From Cytobacillus oceanisediminis (GTDB lineage: Bacteria > Bacillota > Bacilli > Bacillales > Cytobacillaceae), in assembly GCF_007830235.1 (NCBI RefSeq), contig NZ_VLKI01000011.1:53853-117852 (forward strand): 64,000 nt of DNA, written 5' to 3'. Below the pieces are notes generated by a model. That model was given only the letters and a program-made list of their open reading frames with translations. It did not search any database and had not been told where the DNA came from. A program made the translations under genes and the position numbers. This document shows, piece after piece, positions 30,328-38,957 of the stretch (positions within the stretch are counted from its first letter, which is position 1; each line of letters begins with the position of its first letter).

Positions 30328-31346
30328 TTCTTTTCTCCCCCTGTATTAATCTTCATATCTCCGTATTGAATCCAACCCTTTTTCCTCATATATTCAGATA
30401 ATATCAGGCTAATAAGAGCAGGTCCAATAAAATGCAATACGATTACCTTCATCCAAATGTCCGAACCAAACCCCATCGTAGTAAAAGTCATAATCTGTCC
30501 AACGAGCCCGCTTGTTCCCATGCCTGCTCCGGCAGCGTTATTTTCCATCAGCCAAAGGGTCGTTCCAAAAGGTGCCAGGATCGCTCCTGCCAGAGTTGGC
30601 GGAATGAGAATCCACGGATTTCTGATAATATTGGCTACCTGAAGCATGGAAGTCCCTATACCCAGGGCTATAAATCCGCCAACTTTATTTTCCCTGAAGC
30701 TGCTGACCGCGAATCCGACCATTTGGGCCGCACAGCCGATCGTTGCGGCCCCGGCGGCAAGTCCATGCAGATCCAGCATGAGTGCAATAGCAGCTGAAGA
30801 AATTGGAGCAGTCAAAGCCAGCCCCATTAATACAGCTACAATGATGCCCATAATAATAGGCCTTTGCTCCGTACCCCACATAATCAGGCTGCCAAAGCTT
30901 TTCATTCCGTAATCAATTCCAGGTCCAATCAAAGTTGCCACAATATATCCAACAGCAATCGTGACAAGCGGTGTAACAATAATATCAACTTTCGTTTCTT
31001 TGCTGAACAGCTTTCCAATTTCCGTTGAAATAAGTGCTGCCACAAAGCTTCCTGCTGGTCCGCCAAGTGCTGCCCCGGCTGCCCCGCTGGCAATCGCTGA
31101 AAATATAACTAGCGGAGGCGCGTTCAATCCGTATGCGACCGCGACTCCAATCGCAGGACCCATAAGCCCCATAGCCAATACGCCCATCTCTGTAAGATAT
31201 TTATATCCTAATTGGTCCCCGATTGTTTTAATGATCAACCCAATGATCAATGAAGCAAATAACCCAAGCGCCATACTGCTTAATGCATCAATAAAATATA
31301 CCTTGGCTGAAAGGGTAACCCCTTTTCTATCAAGAAAGGCTCTCAT
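30324..31346 (-). CDS. PTS-IIC-like polytopic membrane protein
   Basis: 340 residues starting at ATG 31346 (AGGGGG about 6 nt upstream; a second ATG lies one codon earlier). Roughly nine to ten hydrophobic helices, many Gly/Ala-rich (AAGAALGGPAGSFVAALIS, MGLMGPAIGVAVAYGL). The pattern fits the PTS_EIIC_2-type family of putative sugar permeases. No IIA or IIB gene is nearby, so sugar phosphorylation through this protein is unproven. Coupled to ytpP by a 4-nt overlap. Confidence 0.8.
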   Translation of the reverse strand: MRAFLDRKGVTLSAKVYFIDALSSMALGLFASLIIGLIIKTIGDQLGYKYLTEMGVLAMGLMGPAIGVAVAYGLNAPPLVIFSAIASGAAGAALGGPAGSFVAALISTEIGKLFSKETKVDIIVTPLVTIAVGYIVATLIGPGIDYGMKSFGSLIMWGTEQRPIIMGIIVAVLMGLALTAPISSAAIALMLDLHGLAAGAATIGCAAQMVGFAVSSFRENKVGGFIALGIGTSMLQVANIIRNPWILIPPTLAGAILAPFGTTLWLMENNAAGAGMGTSGLVGQIMTFTTMGFGSDIWMKVIVLHFIGPALISLILSEYMRKKGWIQYGDMKINTGGEKK

Positions 31347-31479
31347 CATTATCCCCCTATGTATACGTTTTACAACTATAAAGATAACACATGTCAAGAC
31401 ACTTGTTATACATATTTTAATCGTAATGTTATTCTTCTTTTCCGGAGGGCATTCTATGATACTTTACCTTTTTTTATTT

Positions 31480-31723
31480 GGCTCTGTTATAAAAGATTGT
31501 TGTTTATAAATAGATTTTGTAAATAAAACATTAATAAATAAGGTTGGTTGATTGGAGCGCAAGGTGCGAGACTCCAGCGGGAGGAGTGGGACAGGTGAGA
31601 CCCCACAGGTGCTGCGCACCGAGGAGGCTCACCGCCCGCCCCGCGGAAAGCGAGCATCCTGAAGCGGAAATCAACCATTCCTCACTACTTGTTTAAAAAG
31701 CAACAAAGTTTGCGAAAACAGCC
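31480..31723 (+). mobile_element. MITE-like element with perfect 8-bp target duplication
   Basis: 244 bp, flanked by TTTTATTT on both sides (31472-31479 and 31724-31731). Left end GGCTCTGTTATAAAAGATTGTTG and inverted right end GGCTGTTTTCGCAAACTTTGTTG match at 16 of 23 positions. The core GATTGGAGCGCAAGG...GCGGAAATCAACC is the short subtype. The duplication is AT-only, so chance is not excluded for this copy alone. Confidence 0.8.
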
Positions 31724-31761
31724 TTTTATTTAAAACTAATCTAATACGGATATCCAAAATA

Positions 31762-31790
31762 AAAAACGAAGGGCAATGCCCTTCGTTTTA
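31762..31790 (-). terminator. Lipoprotein gene terminator
   Basis: AAAACGAAGGGCA / TGCCCTTCGTTTT forms an almost loop-less palindrome with a T run on the minus strand, overlapping the stop codon of the lipoprotein gene. Confidence 0.88.
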
Positions 31791-32300
31791 GTTCGTTACC
31801 TTGACAGAGTTGACAATCTCCATCATGGTAGCGGCGTCAGATGATAAATGCTTGGTTTTGGATTGAGTGGATATTTTTACGCCGCCAATTCCAACGATCA
31901 GTTCATTTTCGTCTTTTTTATCGCTGTTGATCAACAGAAATCCCCTATGTCCATCTTTGGTATAGGTTTCATTAACATCATAATCCTTTTTCTGCTTGAT
32001 CGTTGCATCGTAGACAACTTTGCTGTCCGGGCCTTCATGAGGATTGTAAAAAAGAATATACGTTTTTGATCCGTTTTTTAAAATGATATTATTAGGACTT
32101 TCCTCTTTTACTTCCACCCCGAAAGGCAAATAATATTCTATATCTTCGTTCTTATGATTGGTCTTTTCAGATGTTTTGTTGAATGCTTCCTCTGCAGTAT
32201 TCTTTGCGGCTGTTTGCTCTTCTTCTAATGATGCTGAACATGCACTGAGCAGTAAAAATGAAATAACTAAGAGCAAGGCTGCGGTGAATTTTTTATTCAT
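31788..32300 (-). CDS. Putative lipoprotein
   Basis: 170 residues with a lipoprotein signal peptide: positive start MNKK, hydrophobic core and lipobox LLSAC with the lipid-modified Cys at about 21. The mature part is polar and includes a Glu/Lys-rich helix then a beta-rich region (IILKNGSKTYILFYNPH). GGGGGGA precedes the ATG. I do not recognise the family; it should sit on the outer face of the membrane. Transcribed alone. Confidence 0.85.
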   Translation of the reverse strand: MNKKFTAALLLVISFLLLSACSASLEEEQTAAKNTAEEAFNKTSEKTNHKNEDIEYYLPFGVEVKEESPNNIILKNGSKTYILFYNPHEGPDSKVVYDATIKQKKDYDVNETYTKDGHRGFLLINSDKKDENELIVGIGGVKISTQSKTKHLSSDAATMMEIVNSVKVTN

Positions 32301-32462
32301 ACTAAAGTCCCCCCTTGCCAGGAAATCTATTATCCTTACTTATCATACATTTCTTCTTAATAGTCTGACAACCCTTCATGTTGGAAATGACAGCCTTTTC
32401 AGTGCGTTACTTCTTAGAAGAAATGTTAAAATATAAGAATCATGCATAAAGGAGGAAATATT

Positions 32463-32909
32463 ATGGAAATAACCGTATATTTAGCGGGCGAAATTCACTC
32501 CAATTGGCGGGGGGAATTAAAAGAGAAAGCAAAATCTCTTCAGCTTCCCATTCATTTTGCAGGGCCAATGGAGAACCATGACCGTTCTGACATGATTGGT
32601 GAGGAGATCCTTGGGAAACAGCCTGATGCCATCTTCCGGGATGAAGCGGCTTCAAGCATTAATAATTTAAGAACGCAGCTTCTTATGCAGAAATCTGACC
32701 TTGTGATTGCTTTGTTTGGAGAAAAGTATAAACAGTGGAATACCGCTATGGATGCGAGCGCAGCTGTCACTCTGGGCAAGCCGCTGATCCTGATCCGCCC
32801 AAAGGAGCTTCACCATCCTTTAAAGGAACTTTCAAGCAAAGCAAATGTTACTGTTGAGACGGTTAACCAGGCATTAAAAGTATTATCCTATATTTTTGAG
32901 ACCGAATAA
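32463..32909 (+). CDS. ytoQ: YtoQ family protein
   Basis: 148 residues from ATG 32463, which has AAAGGAGG 6 nt upstream. The fold looks like a nucleoside 2-deoxyribosyltransferase-type Rossmann protein: ITVYLAGEIHSNWR at the N-terminus, KSDLVIALFGEKYKQWNTAMDASAAVTLGKPLILIRP in the middle. YtoQ family enzymatic activity is not known to me. It is a single gene bounded by a terminator. Confidence 0.9.
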   Translation: MEITVYLAGEIHSNWRGELKEKAKSLQLPIHFAGPMENHDRSDMIGEEILGKQPDAIFRDEAASSINNLRTQLLMQKSDLVIALFGEKYKQWNTAMDASAAVTLGKPLILIRPKELHHPLKELSSKANVTVETVNQALKVLSYIFETE

Positions 32910-32910
32910 G

Positions 32911-32946
32911 AAAAATGGGGTTAGCCATAGGGCTACCCCATTTTTC
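32911..32946. terminator. Bidirectional terminator
   Basis: AAAAATGGGGTAGCC-type arms pair with GGCTACCCCATTTTT; T runs on both strands serve ytoQ (plus) and yjjX (minus). Confidence 0.9.
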
Positions 32947-33445
32947 TATATTCGTATTGTCCAATTAGCAATTTCATAACATGGGAGAACATTTCTGACC
33001 GATTTACCTGACCATTTGTAAAGATCCCTACCGCCCCTTCATTTTTGCGAACATTAACTTTTTTAGCGTAATCATCCATAACCGGGCCTAGCTCTTCACC
33101 AGCAAGCAGTCTTGCCGAAACTTCTTCCGGAAGCGGAATCCTTGCTCCTCCTCCGATAATAGGAGACTTGCCTTCCTCTGCCAGTGCGCCCCAGTTGCAT
33201 AGGAATAGGCCGTACTCTGTTTTCTGCACGCCGCCTTCCAAGCCAATGCCGATTTGGCCGCCAGATATTTCAAGCGCTCCAAAGGCTCTGTTGATTGCAC
33301 CCTTAATGGTTTCTTCATCAGAAAAAGGCTGGTCGCTAACACCTGATGGCACATCATTCGAAATGATTTCTGCTTCATAATCGCTAAAAGCTGTTTGCAC
33401 TGCCATAATTTTAGCGGGATTTTTTGAACCAATAATGATTTTCAT
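32933..33445 (-). CDS. Inosine/xanthosine triphosphatase (DUF84/YjjX)
   Basis: House-cleaning nucleotidase that hydrolyses non-canonical ITP/XTP. The start is ATG 33445 with AAAGGAG upstream; the in-frame extension upstream is repeat DNA. 170 residues; signatures IIIGSKNPAKIMAVQTAF at the N-terminus, SDEETIKGAINRA near 48, and IGIGLEGGVQ. Complete for the family. Confidence 0.9.
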   Translation of the reverse strand: MKIIIGSKNPAKIMAVQTAFSDYEAEIISNDVPSGVSDQPFSDEETIKGAINRAFGALEISGGQIGIGLEGGVQKTEYGLFLCNWGALAEEGKSPIIGGGARIPLPEEVSARLLAGEELGPVMDDYAKKVNVRKNEGAVGIFTNGQVNRSEMFSHVMKLLIGQYEYRKMG

Positions 33446-33461
33446 AAGATCTCCTTTCTGG

Positions 33462-33573
33462 TAAAGCGCAAGCGCTTTGACCGTGGAACGCAGACTCGCC
33501 ACGTCCTCCCAAAAACTCACGCTGTTGGTCGTACGATGAGTATGCTGACGTAGCGTTTCCTGTGTAGCTAGTC
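33462..33573 (+). repeat. Truncated GC-rich repeat copy
   Basis: Contains AAAGCGCAAGCGCTTTGACCG, GGAACGCAGACTCGCCACGTCC and TGTAGCTAGTCAA, matching the start and end of the family copy at 29786 but shorter and diverged in the middle. It lies directly upstream of the yjjX ribosome site, so the yjjX promoter must lie in or before it. Confidence 0.5.
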
Positions 33574-33644
33574 AATTCCCAAAGTTCAAATTATATTTTC
33601 TATTTCAATGGAAAAAGAGACAGCATCTGCTGCCTCTAAAAAAA

Positions 33645-34718
33645 TTAACTGTTTTGGCGAATTGTTTCCACAGTAGAACGGTCACATGATTTAACAAGCT
33701 TTACAAGCAGCTCTTTTGCTGCAGCGTAATCATCCACATGCACCATTGAAGCATGGGTGTGGATATAACGGGAGCAAATGCCGATAACTGCACTTGGGAC
33801 ACCTTCATTGGAAATATGAACCTTGCCTGCATCTGTTCCGCCCTGCGATACAAAATATTGATATGGAATGTTGTGAGTTTCAGCTGTATCAAGAACAAAT
33901 TCTCTCATTCCACGGTGAGTTACCATCGAACGATCCAGAATGCGGAGAAGGGCTCCCTTGCCTAAATGGCCGAATTCATTTTTGTCGCCGGTCATGTCGT
34001 TGGCAGGGCTCGCATCCAAAGCAAAGAAAATATCAGGGTTGATCATATTTGCGGCTGTCTGTGCACCTCTTAAGCCTACTTCTTCCTGCACAGTCGCTCC
34101 GGAGTATAGGATATTTGGCAGCGTTTCGGCTTGTACTTCCTCCAAAAGTTCAACTGCCAAACCGCAGCCATAGCGGTTATCCCATGCCTTGGCCAGTATT
34201 TTCTTTTCATTTGCCATTGGCGTAAACGGACAAATCGGAAGAATTTGCTGCCCTGGCTTGATGCCGATTTTTTTCGCGTCTTCTCGGTCATCAGCACCAA
34301 TATCAATCAGCATATTTTTGATTTCCATCGGCTTGCTGCGCTTTGCCTCATCCAAAAGGTGCGGAGGAATCGAACCAATAACACCCGTAACCGGGCCATG
34401 ATCCGTCATGATCTGGACTCTTTGCGCAAGCAGTACCTGGCTCCACCAGCCGCCAAGCGTCTGAAAACGGATCATGCCATTATCCGTTATGGAGGTAACC
34501 ATGAAACCTACTTCATCCATATGGCCTGCTACCATAACAGTCGGGCCGTTTTCATCGCCTCTTCTTACTCCAAAGATGCCGCCAAGCTTATCCTGGACGA
34601 CTTCATCCGTATACTGGCTGATTTGCTCGCGCATAAATTTCCGTACTAAATGTTCGTTTCCGGGTGCTCCAGGCAATTCTGTCAATGTTTTAAAAAGCTG
34701 CAATGTTTTTTCGTTCAT
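33645..34718 (-). CDS. ytoP: M42 family aminopeptidase YtoP
   Basis: Glutamyl-type metallo-aminopeptidase of the cellulase/tetrahedral M42 family, cytoplasmic. 357 residues. Metal ligands are visible in AGHMDEVGF (about 65-73), KAWDNRYGC (about 175), QEEVGLRGA with the catalytic Glu (about 212), FALDASPA (about 235) and the His of [10 protein letters not shown] near 318. GGAGCAG-like ribosome site upstream. No partner genes on the same strand within 300 bp. Confidence 0.94.
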   Translation of the reverse strand: MNEKTLQLFKTLTELPGAPGNEHLVRKFMREQISQYTDEVVQDKLGGIFGVRRGDENGPTVMVAGHMDEVGFMVTSITDNGMIRFQTLGGWWSQVLLAQRVQIMTDHGPVTGVIGSIPPHLLDEAKRSKPMEIKNMLIDIGADDREDAKKIGIKPGQQILPICPFTPMANEKKILAKAWDNRYGCGLAVELLEEVQAETLPNILYSGATVQEEVGLRGAQTAANMINPDIFFALDASPANDMTGDKNEFGHLGKGALLRILDRSMVTHRGMREFVLDTAETHNIPYQYFVSQGGTDAGKVHISNEGVPSAVIGICSRYIHTHASMVHVDDYAAAKELLVKLVKSCDRSTVETIRQNS

Positions 34719-34833
34719 TTTTCTGCTCCTTTAACACTTGCATAGATTGGTTTGATTATGTATATTTCTATTTTACAGAACTTTCATACGGCTTGCCAAC
34801 ATTTCAGACAGCAAACTTCGATAATCAAAATAT

Positions 34834-34977
34834 ACCCCGCATTAACGGATAGCAAGGATCTCTCTTAAAAGATTCAAGAGTAAAAAAGTCAAAGCAAGGA
34901 TCAATTGCCCGTAAACGTCCAACTCGCTCAACTAACATTAGCAGGGGATGGATATTCACTTTATTGCAATACGTTAT
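34834..34977. repeat. Diverged solo copy of the two-hairpin element
   Basis: Starts CCCCGCATTAACGG and ends ATTCACTTTATTGC, with GCCCGTAAACG and CTCAACTAACATTAGCAG in between, in the same orientation as the copies at 1931-2355. The short hairpin has decayed. It lies in the 372-bp gap between ytoP and ytzB; the ytzB promoter must be in its right part or just after it. Confidence 0.55.
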
Positions 34978-35090
34978 TTATTTTAGTGTTAGCCTTTTTT
35001 TGGTAAGATAGAGGTGGGCAACAGTTATTCGAATTTTTCAAAAAACTATTTAAATATCCGCTTTTTTATCATGCTTTGGGAGGTACATTT

Positions 35091-35405
35091 ATGAACTGGA
35101 AATCATTTATTTTAGGCGTAGGGGTTGGTTTGGCCAGCGGGTACGCTGCAAGGGAACTGCTATCACAAAATGCTTCCGTTTCTCCGGAGAAAGCCTTGGC
35201 AAATGCAAAGGAAGCATTCAAACAGGAGGGGCCGATCAGCGGCTCGTGGATTCAAATGAAGGCTGAGCCCTATGAGAAGGGACATTTGAAATACCAGGTA
35301 TATAAAGGCGGCATTTCAAGGTTTTCCGGTGAAAAAGCCGAGCAGTACGAATTTATTGCCGATGCAGGGACTGGAGCTATTTTGGACGTTTTTCCGCTGC
35401 ATTAA
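35091..35405 (+). CDS. ytzB: YtzB (small PepSY-like protein)
   Basis: 104 residues from ATG 35091 (GGGAGGT 6 nt upstream). The N-terminus has a short hydrophobic, glycine-rich helix (SFILGVGVGLASGYAA), likely a membrane anchor. The rest resembles one PepSY unit with the terminal YEFIADAGTGAILDVFP motif. Function unknown. It is convergent with ytnP and shares a terminator. Confidence 0.88.
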   Translation: MNWKSFILGVGVGLASGYAARELLSQNASVSPEKALANAKEAFKQEGPISGSWIQMKAEPYEKGHLKYQVYKGGISRFSGEKAEQYEFIADAGTGAILDVFPLH

Positions 35406-35431
35406 AAAATCCCCGAATGGGGATTTTTATT
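35404..35431. terminator. Bidirectional terminator
   Basis: AAAAATCCCC-GAAT-GGGGATTTTT, a perfect 10-bp stem between ytzB (plus) and ytnP (minus, stop overlaps). Confidence 0.92.
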
Positions 35432-36272
35432 TGCGCTCTCTTTCTACTTTACCTGTAAAGCTTTTCCCTGTCTCATCCCATTTGACTGCGCGGTAAAATG
35501 AATCATGGTAAAAGGTGAACCAGGCGTTATTTTTCAATCCGTATTCCATCCATTTTTGTTTGGCGCTGATTGAATCCATTGGATAATCATCATAAGCCAG
35601 TACCCATAATACATTTTGGTGTGCATGTGTTGGCATGATATCAGCCATATGGACAATCATTTCGTTGCCGTCTTCTATGACGAGGATAGAATGCCCGTCG
35701 CTATGGCCGCCAGTATGTACCATTTTAATAGGGCCAAGCGTCCATTCCCCTTCAAAGACCTCTACTTGATTCTGGATGGCATCCCAGTTTTCTTTCCAAT
35801 ATGTATTTCTTGACCGAATATTCGGGTTTCTCATCTCTTCCCACTCAATAGCTGAGGCAATGATTTTGGCATTCGGGAAAACAGAAACAAATCCGCCGTC
35901 TGCAGGTTTTGTCAGACCGCATGCATGATCAAAATGAAGATGCGTCATTAGAATATAATCGATATCTTCAGGAGATAAGCCGTGCTCAGCCAGATCCTGT
36001 ATAACGTTAGACTCTTCAAGAGCCCCAAAGTTGCGCTTCTGTTTTTCATCCAGCTTACCATTGCCCAATCCGGACTCCACTAAAATACTTTTGCCATCAG
36101 CTTGAATCAGAATTGGATCTGACCGCAATTCGATTTGATTTTTGTCATTGCATGGATATTTTTTTGACCATAATGGCTTAGGAACAACCCCAAACATTGC
36201 TCCTCCATCAAGATGTGTCACCCCGCCGCGAAGCCAGGTCAGCTTTATGTTTTGCAGTTCCAATGTTTCCAT
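35427..36272 (-). CDS. ytnP: MBL-fold hydrolase YtnP
   Basis: Metallo-beta-lactamase-fold enzyme; in B. subtilis YtnP is reported as a lactonase that degrades signalling lactones. The start is ATG 36272 (GGAGGAGAG upstream), 281 residues. The zinc motif HLHFDHACG (about 110-118) is intact, and further ligands are in [10 protein letters not shown] (about 195) and the C-terminal FYHDSFYRA. No signal peptide. Confidence 0.92.
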   Translation of the reverse strand: METLELQNIKLTWLRGGVTHLDGGAMFGVVPKPLWSKKYPCNDKNQIELRSDPILIQADGKSILVESGLGNGKLDEKQKRNFGALEESNVIQDLAEHGLSPEDIDYILMTHLHFDHACGLTKPADGGFVSVFPNAKIIASAIEWEEMRNPNIRSRNTYWKENWDAIQNQVEVFEGEWTLGPIKMVHTGGHSDGHSILVIEDGNEMIVHMADIMPTHAHQNVLWVLAYDDYPMDSISAKQKWMEYGLKNNAWFTFYHDSFYRAVKWDETGKSFTGKVERERK

Positions 36273-36360
36273 ATTTCTCTCCTCCAAACCAGTGATCTAA
36301 CTTTATAGTAACATTAAGCGTTCATTTGTAGAAATATTTAAATTATTTATCGGATTAAAA

Positions 36361-36391
36361 AAAAGCCTACCCAAAGGGATAGACTCTAGCT
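36361..36391 (-). terminator. trmB terminator
   Basis: On the minus strand AGTCTATCCC-TTT-GGGTAGGCT followed by eight T; one bulge and a G-T pair in the stem. Confidence 0.8.
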
Positions 36392-37029
36392 TATCTATAC
36401 TGCACTTCACATCGGTAAATGCGATTTCCTTTAGATGAAAACTTCTCTTCGTATTCAGTCATAATGTTGCCTTCATAATCGCTGTTATGCAGATCAAGGC
36501 TCACATAAGTCAGCAGCATGCCGTATTCTGAAAAGCTCATAAGAGAAGATTCGAATAAGCCCTGGTTATCAGTCTTAAAGTGAATTTCTCCTTTATCTAC
36601 GAGAATGTTTTCATATATTTCCAGAAAGCTTCTGTATGTCAGCCTGCGCTTTGCATGACGTTTTTTCGGCCAGGGATCTGAGAAGTTGAGGTATACACGG
36701 TCGACCTCGCCTTTATCAAAATGCTCTTGCAGATCATTCGCATTTACATTTAGCAGCTTTACATTAGGCAGTTCTTCTTCAATGATCCGGTCAAGAGCCG
36801 TGACAATAACACTTTCAGCCAGTTCAATCCCGATGTAATTGATATCCGGATTGGCTTTTGCCATTCCTGTGATAAAACGGCCTTTGCCTGTTCCAATTTC
36901 AATATGAAGCGGCTGGTTCTTATTGAATGCTTCATTCCATTTCCCTTTATATTTTTCAGGTTCAGAGATCACATATTGAGGATACTCGGCTAATTTATCC
37001 TTAGCCCACGGTTTATTTCGCTGTCGCAT
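36391..37029 (-). CDS. trmB: tRNA (guanine-46-N7)-methyltransferase
   Basis: SAM-dependent enzyme that makes m7G46 in the variable loop of tRNAs. 212 residues. Visible motifs: [11 protein letters not shown] (SAM loop, about 44), [11 protein letters not shown], and the signature [15 protein letters not shown] (about 115-130). RBS TAGGAGTGTC precedes the ATG. The ytnP-trmB-ytzH-ytmP grouping is conserved from B. subtilis. Confidence 0.95.
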   Translation of the reverse strand: MRQRNKPWAKDKLAEYPQYVISEPEKYKGKWNEAFNKNQPLHIEIGTGKGRFITGMAKANPDINYIGIELAESVIVTALDRIIEEELPNVKLLNVNANDLQEHFDKGEVDRVYLNFSDPWPKKRHAKRRLTYRSFLEIYENILVDKGEIHFKTDNQGLFESSLMSFSEYGMLLTYVSLDLHNSDYEGNIMTEYEEKFSSKGNRIYRCEVQYR

Positions 37030-37196
37030 ATTGACACTCCTAAAAATTAATATCGTTCAAACAATATCATGCAAATTGCAGTGGTGCAACTTTATTTTAC
37101 CTTGCCTGTTGTCTCAAGTGATTTATTGCTCATCATTATAGTTTAACCAATTCGCCCTTGAACAAATAAATTACGGCAGGCGGCATGAATAAATAA

Positions 37197-37234
37197 AAAA
37201 AGGAATCCACAACCTAGAGGTGAATTCCTTTTTG
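37197..37234. terminator. Isolated terminator-like hairpin
   Basis: AAAAAAAGGAAT / ATTCCTTTTTG arms with an inner CAC/GTG pair. It lies between the divergent trmB and ytzH genes next to a repeat copy, so which transcript it ends is unclear; it may belong to the repeat. Confidence 0.45.
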
Positions 37235-37239
37235 TTTTT

Positions 37240-37362
37240 CCCGCATTAACGGGCAGTAAGTTCCCCAAAAAATTCAGTCGGCGAATCAAAGAGGCGGAAG
37301 GGGCAAAGTGCCCGCAAAAGCCCCAATTGGCTCAACAAACCAGCAGTTGGAGTTTCACTTTT
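37240..37362. repeat. Solo copy of the two-hairpin element
   Basis: CCCGCATTAACGGGCAGTAAG at the start pairs in part with the later AAGTGCCCGCAAAAG. GCTCAACAAACCAGCAGTTGGAGTTTCACTTTTTAT closes the unit. Only ~123 bp: the short hairpin is reduced to CCAGCAGTTGG. It lies just upstream of ytzH. Confidence 0.65.
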
Positions 37363-37398
37363 TATATCTTCAGATTCAGGATGAAAGGGTGTTTGCAA

Positions 37399-37677
37399 AT
37401 GCCGCTTGGGCAGCAGGATCAGTTAAATTTATTAAAAGATATATTAAGCAATCACCAGACAGATTGCTGTGGCTCTATTTCAGAATGTGAACAATTGGAA
37501 CGATTGGTTAAATCTTTAATGGTAAACGGCAATATTAATCAAAATGTCAAAACAGTATTAGGAGAAATATATGAGTACAGTCAGCATGGAATCAATTCTT
37601 CCCAGTTGGATAATCATATTGAATCCCATCAGAACGAATTATCGCAATGGGTTCATGACATTGATCAGTTTTCTTGA
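37399..37677 (+). CDS. ytzH: YtzH-like protein
   Basis: 92 residues from ATG 37399 with AAGGGTG about 9 nt upstream; an ATG six codons earlier has only a weak AGG. Short, acidic, helical, with the family segment LNLLKDILSNHQTDCCGSISECEQLERLVKSLM including a CC pair. Unknown function. Its stop lies 2 bases from the stop of the convergent ytmP, with no terminator between. Confidence 0.88.
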   Translation: MPLGQQDQLNLLKDILSNHQTDCCGSISECEQLERLVKSLMVNGNINQNVKTVLGEIYEYSQHGINSSQLDNHIESHQNELSQWVHDIDQFS

Positions 37678-37679
37678 TT

Positions 37680-38453
37680 TTAAAGCAGTTCATCCAAAAA
37701 GGAAATCCATTTATCCATTTCCTGGTACCTGAACTTATTTTTGTGCCATTGGATAGAGGTCAATGTTTGGGCTTTGACATACCATTTCATTCGCAGAATT
37801 AGATCATCAGTCAATTCAATGCCATAACGTTCTACCCAATTAGGCCATTCCTCTTTTGGGATATACCAGTATAACAGCATCCCTAAATCTATGGCCGGAT
37901 CGGCAATCATGGCTCCATCCCAATCAATCAGGTACAGCTGGTTGTTTTCCGAAAGCAGCCAGTTGTTATGATTCACATCGCAATGGCAAACCGTTTTTTC
38001 CTCACAATGGATATTAGCAACCTCTTTCTTCAGGAAATCAATCGATTGTATGACAGCCCGCTGACGCTTTAGATCAGAATCAAGTTCTTCTTCAATCATA
38101 TGCAATAGTGTTTCAGGCTGCAGCGGAGACTTTCCCAGCCGTGTAAGCATCCCCAGCAAAGCTGTTGAAGAATGAATTTTCTTTAGCAGCTTTGCAACGC
38201 TTTCCTGGTTCATGTCCCCTGCTTTAAGCTCTCTTCCATTTAACCATTGCTGAGCAGTAATGACATCCCCATTTTCCATCCTTTTCGTCCATACAAGCTT
38301 CGGGACGATGCCTTCTGCAGAAAGAACCGCAAGAAATGGCGAGGAATTCCTTTTTAAAAATAGCCTTTGCTCTTCATGCTGGGCATAAAAGGCTTCCCCC
38401 GTCGCACCTCCGGCGGGAACAATCTCCCAGTCATGTCCAAATAAATGTTCCAA
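37680..38453 (-). CDS. ytmP: Aminoglycoside-phosphotransferase-fold kinase YtmP
   Basis: Choline/ethanolamine-kinase-like (APH) protein of 257 residues. The catalytic loop HCDVNHNNWLL (about 158-168) and the metal site YLIDWDGAMIADPAIDLG (about 175) are both intact, so it should be an active small-molecule kinase; the substrate is not known. The start is TTG 38453 with AGGTGA 7 nt before it. Convergent with ytzH. Confidence 0.9.
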   Translation of the reverse strand: MEHLFGHDWEIVPAGGATGEAFYAQHEEQRLFLKRNSSPFLAVLSAEGIVPKLVWTKRMENGDVITAQQWLNGRELKAGDMNQESVAKLLKKIHSSTALLGMLTRLGKSPLQPETLLHMIEEELDSDLKRQRAVIQSIDFLKKEVANIHCEEKTVCHCDVNHNNWLLSENNQLYLIDWDGAMIADPAIDLGMLLYWYIPKEEWPNWVERYGIELTDDLILRMKWYVKAQTLTSIQWHKNKFRYQEMDKWISFLDELL

Positions 38454-38751
38454 AATTGTTCACCTGCAATTTAGTAAGCTATCTTTTCGAAAATAGCTAT
38501 AGTTGAAAAACGTAAGCCCTGGTTTTTGGCAATCAAAACTTATTTCTTCCGGCCGATCAGGAAAGGCCTATCCAGAAAAAGCTTTCTATTACCGAATAGT
38601 AAACACACATATGCATTAAGTAAAGTTATATTTCAAAAAACCATTCATTCGCACAAAATAAGTCAAACAATGCACCTATACCACACAGGGTAAACAGGCG
38701 AATATATTTTATATGAGGCGCCTCTTTCAAGGAACGCGGATTGATATCGTA

Positions 38752-38792
38752 AAATAAAAAAAGAGCTATTGATGCAAATTCTCACAATAGCC
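38752..38792 (-). terminator. Second terminator downstream of amyX
   Basis: On the minus strand GCTATTG / CAATAGC with a 13-nt loop and then TCTTTTTTTATTTT. It lies ~165 bp past the amyX stop; it probably catches read-through from the weaker hairpin near the gene. The rest of the 504-bp gap (38454-38957) shows no gene or repeat that I can support. Confidence 0.7.
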
Positions 38793-38926
38793 ATCTTTAT
38801 AAATTTTATTCTTACTAGCTTTTTTCGTCAAGTGTATCTATTTAGGTTTCCGGAATATTGAGCGAAAAAAAGAAGAACATTCGCCCAATTCCTGCTGTTT
38901 TTTCTATATAAGGATAATGTTTGCAG

Positions 38927-38953
38927 AAAGGAGGATTATCAGCCCTGCCTCCT
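38927..38953 (-). terminator. Hairpin just after amyX
   Basis: AAGGAGG / CCTCCTT arms with a 13-nt loop on the minus strand, 5 bases past the amyX stop; the following T run is short (TTTCT). Confidence 0.5.
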
Positions 38954-38957
38954 TATG

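Noticed and set aside
33463-33480. AAAGCGCAAGCGCTTTGA as a cre box for yjjX
   Set aside because: It resembles cre but has a wrong-size centre and belongs to the GC-rich repeat family, where the same palindrome recurs.
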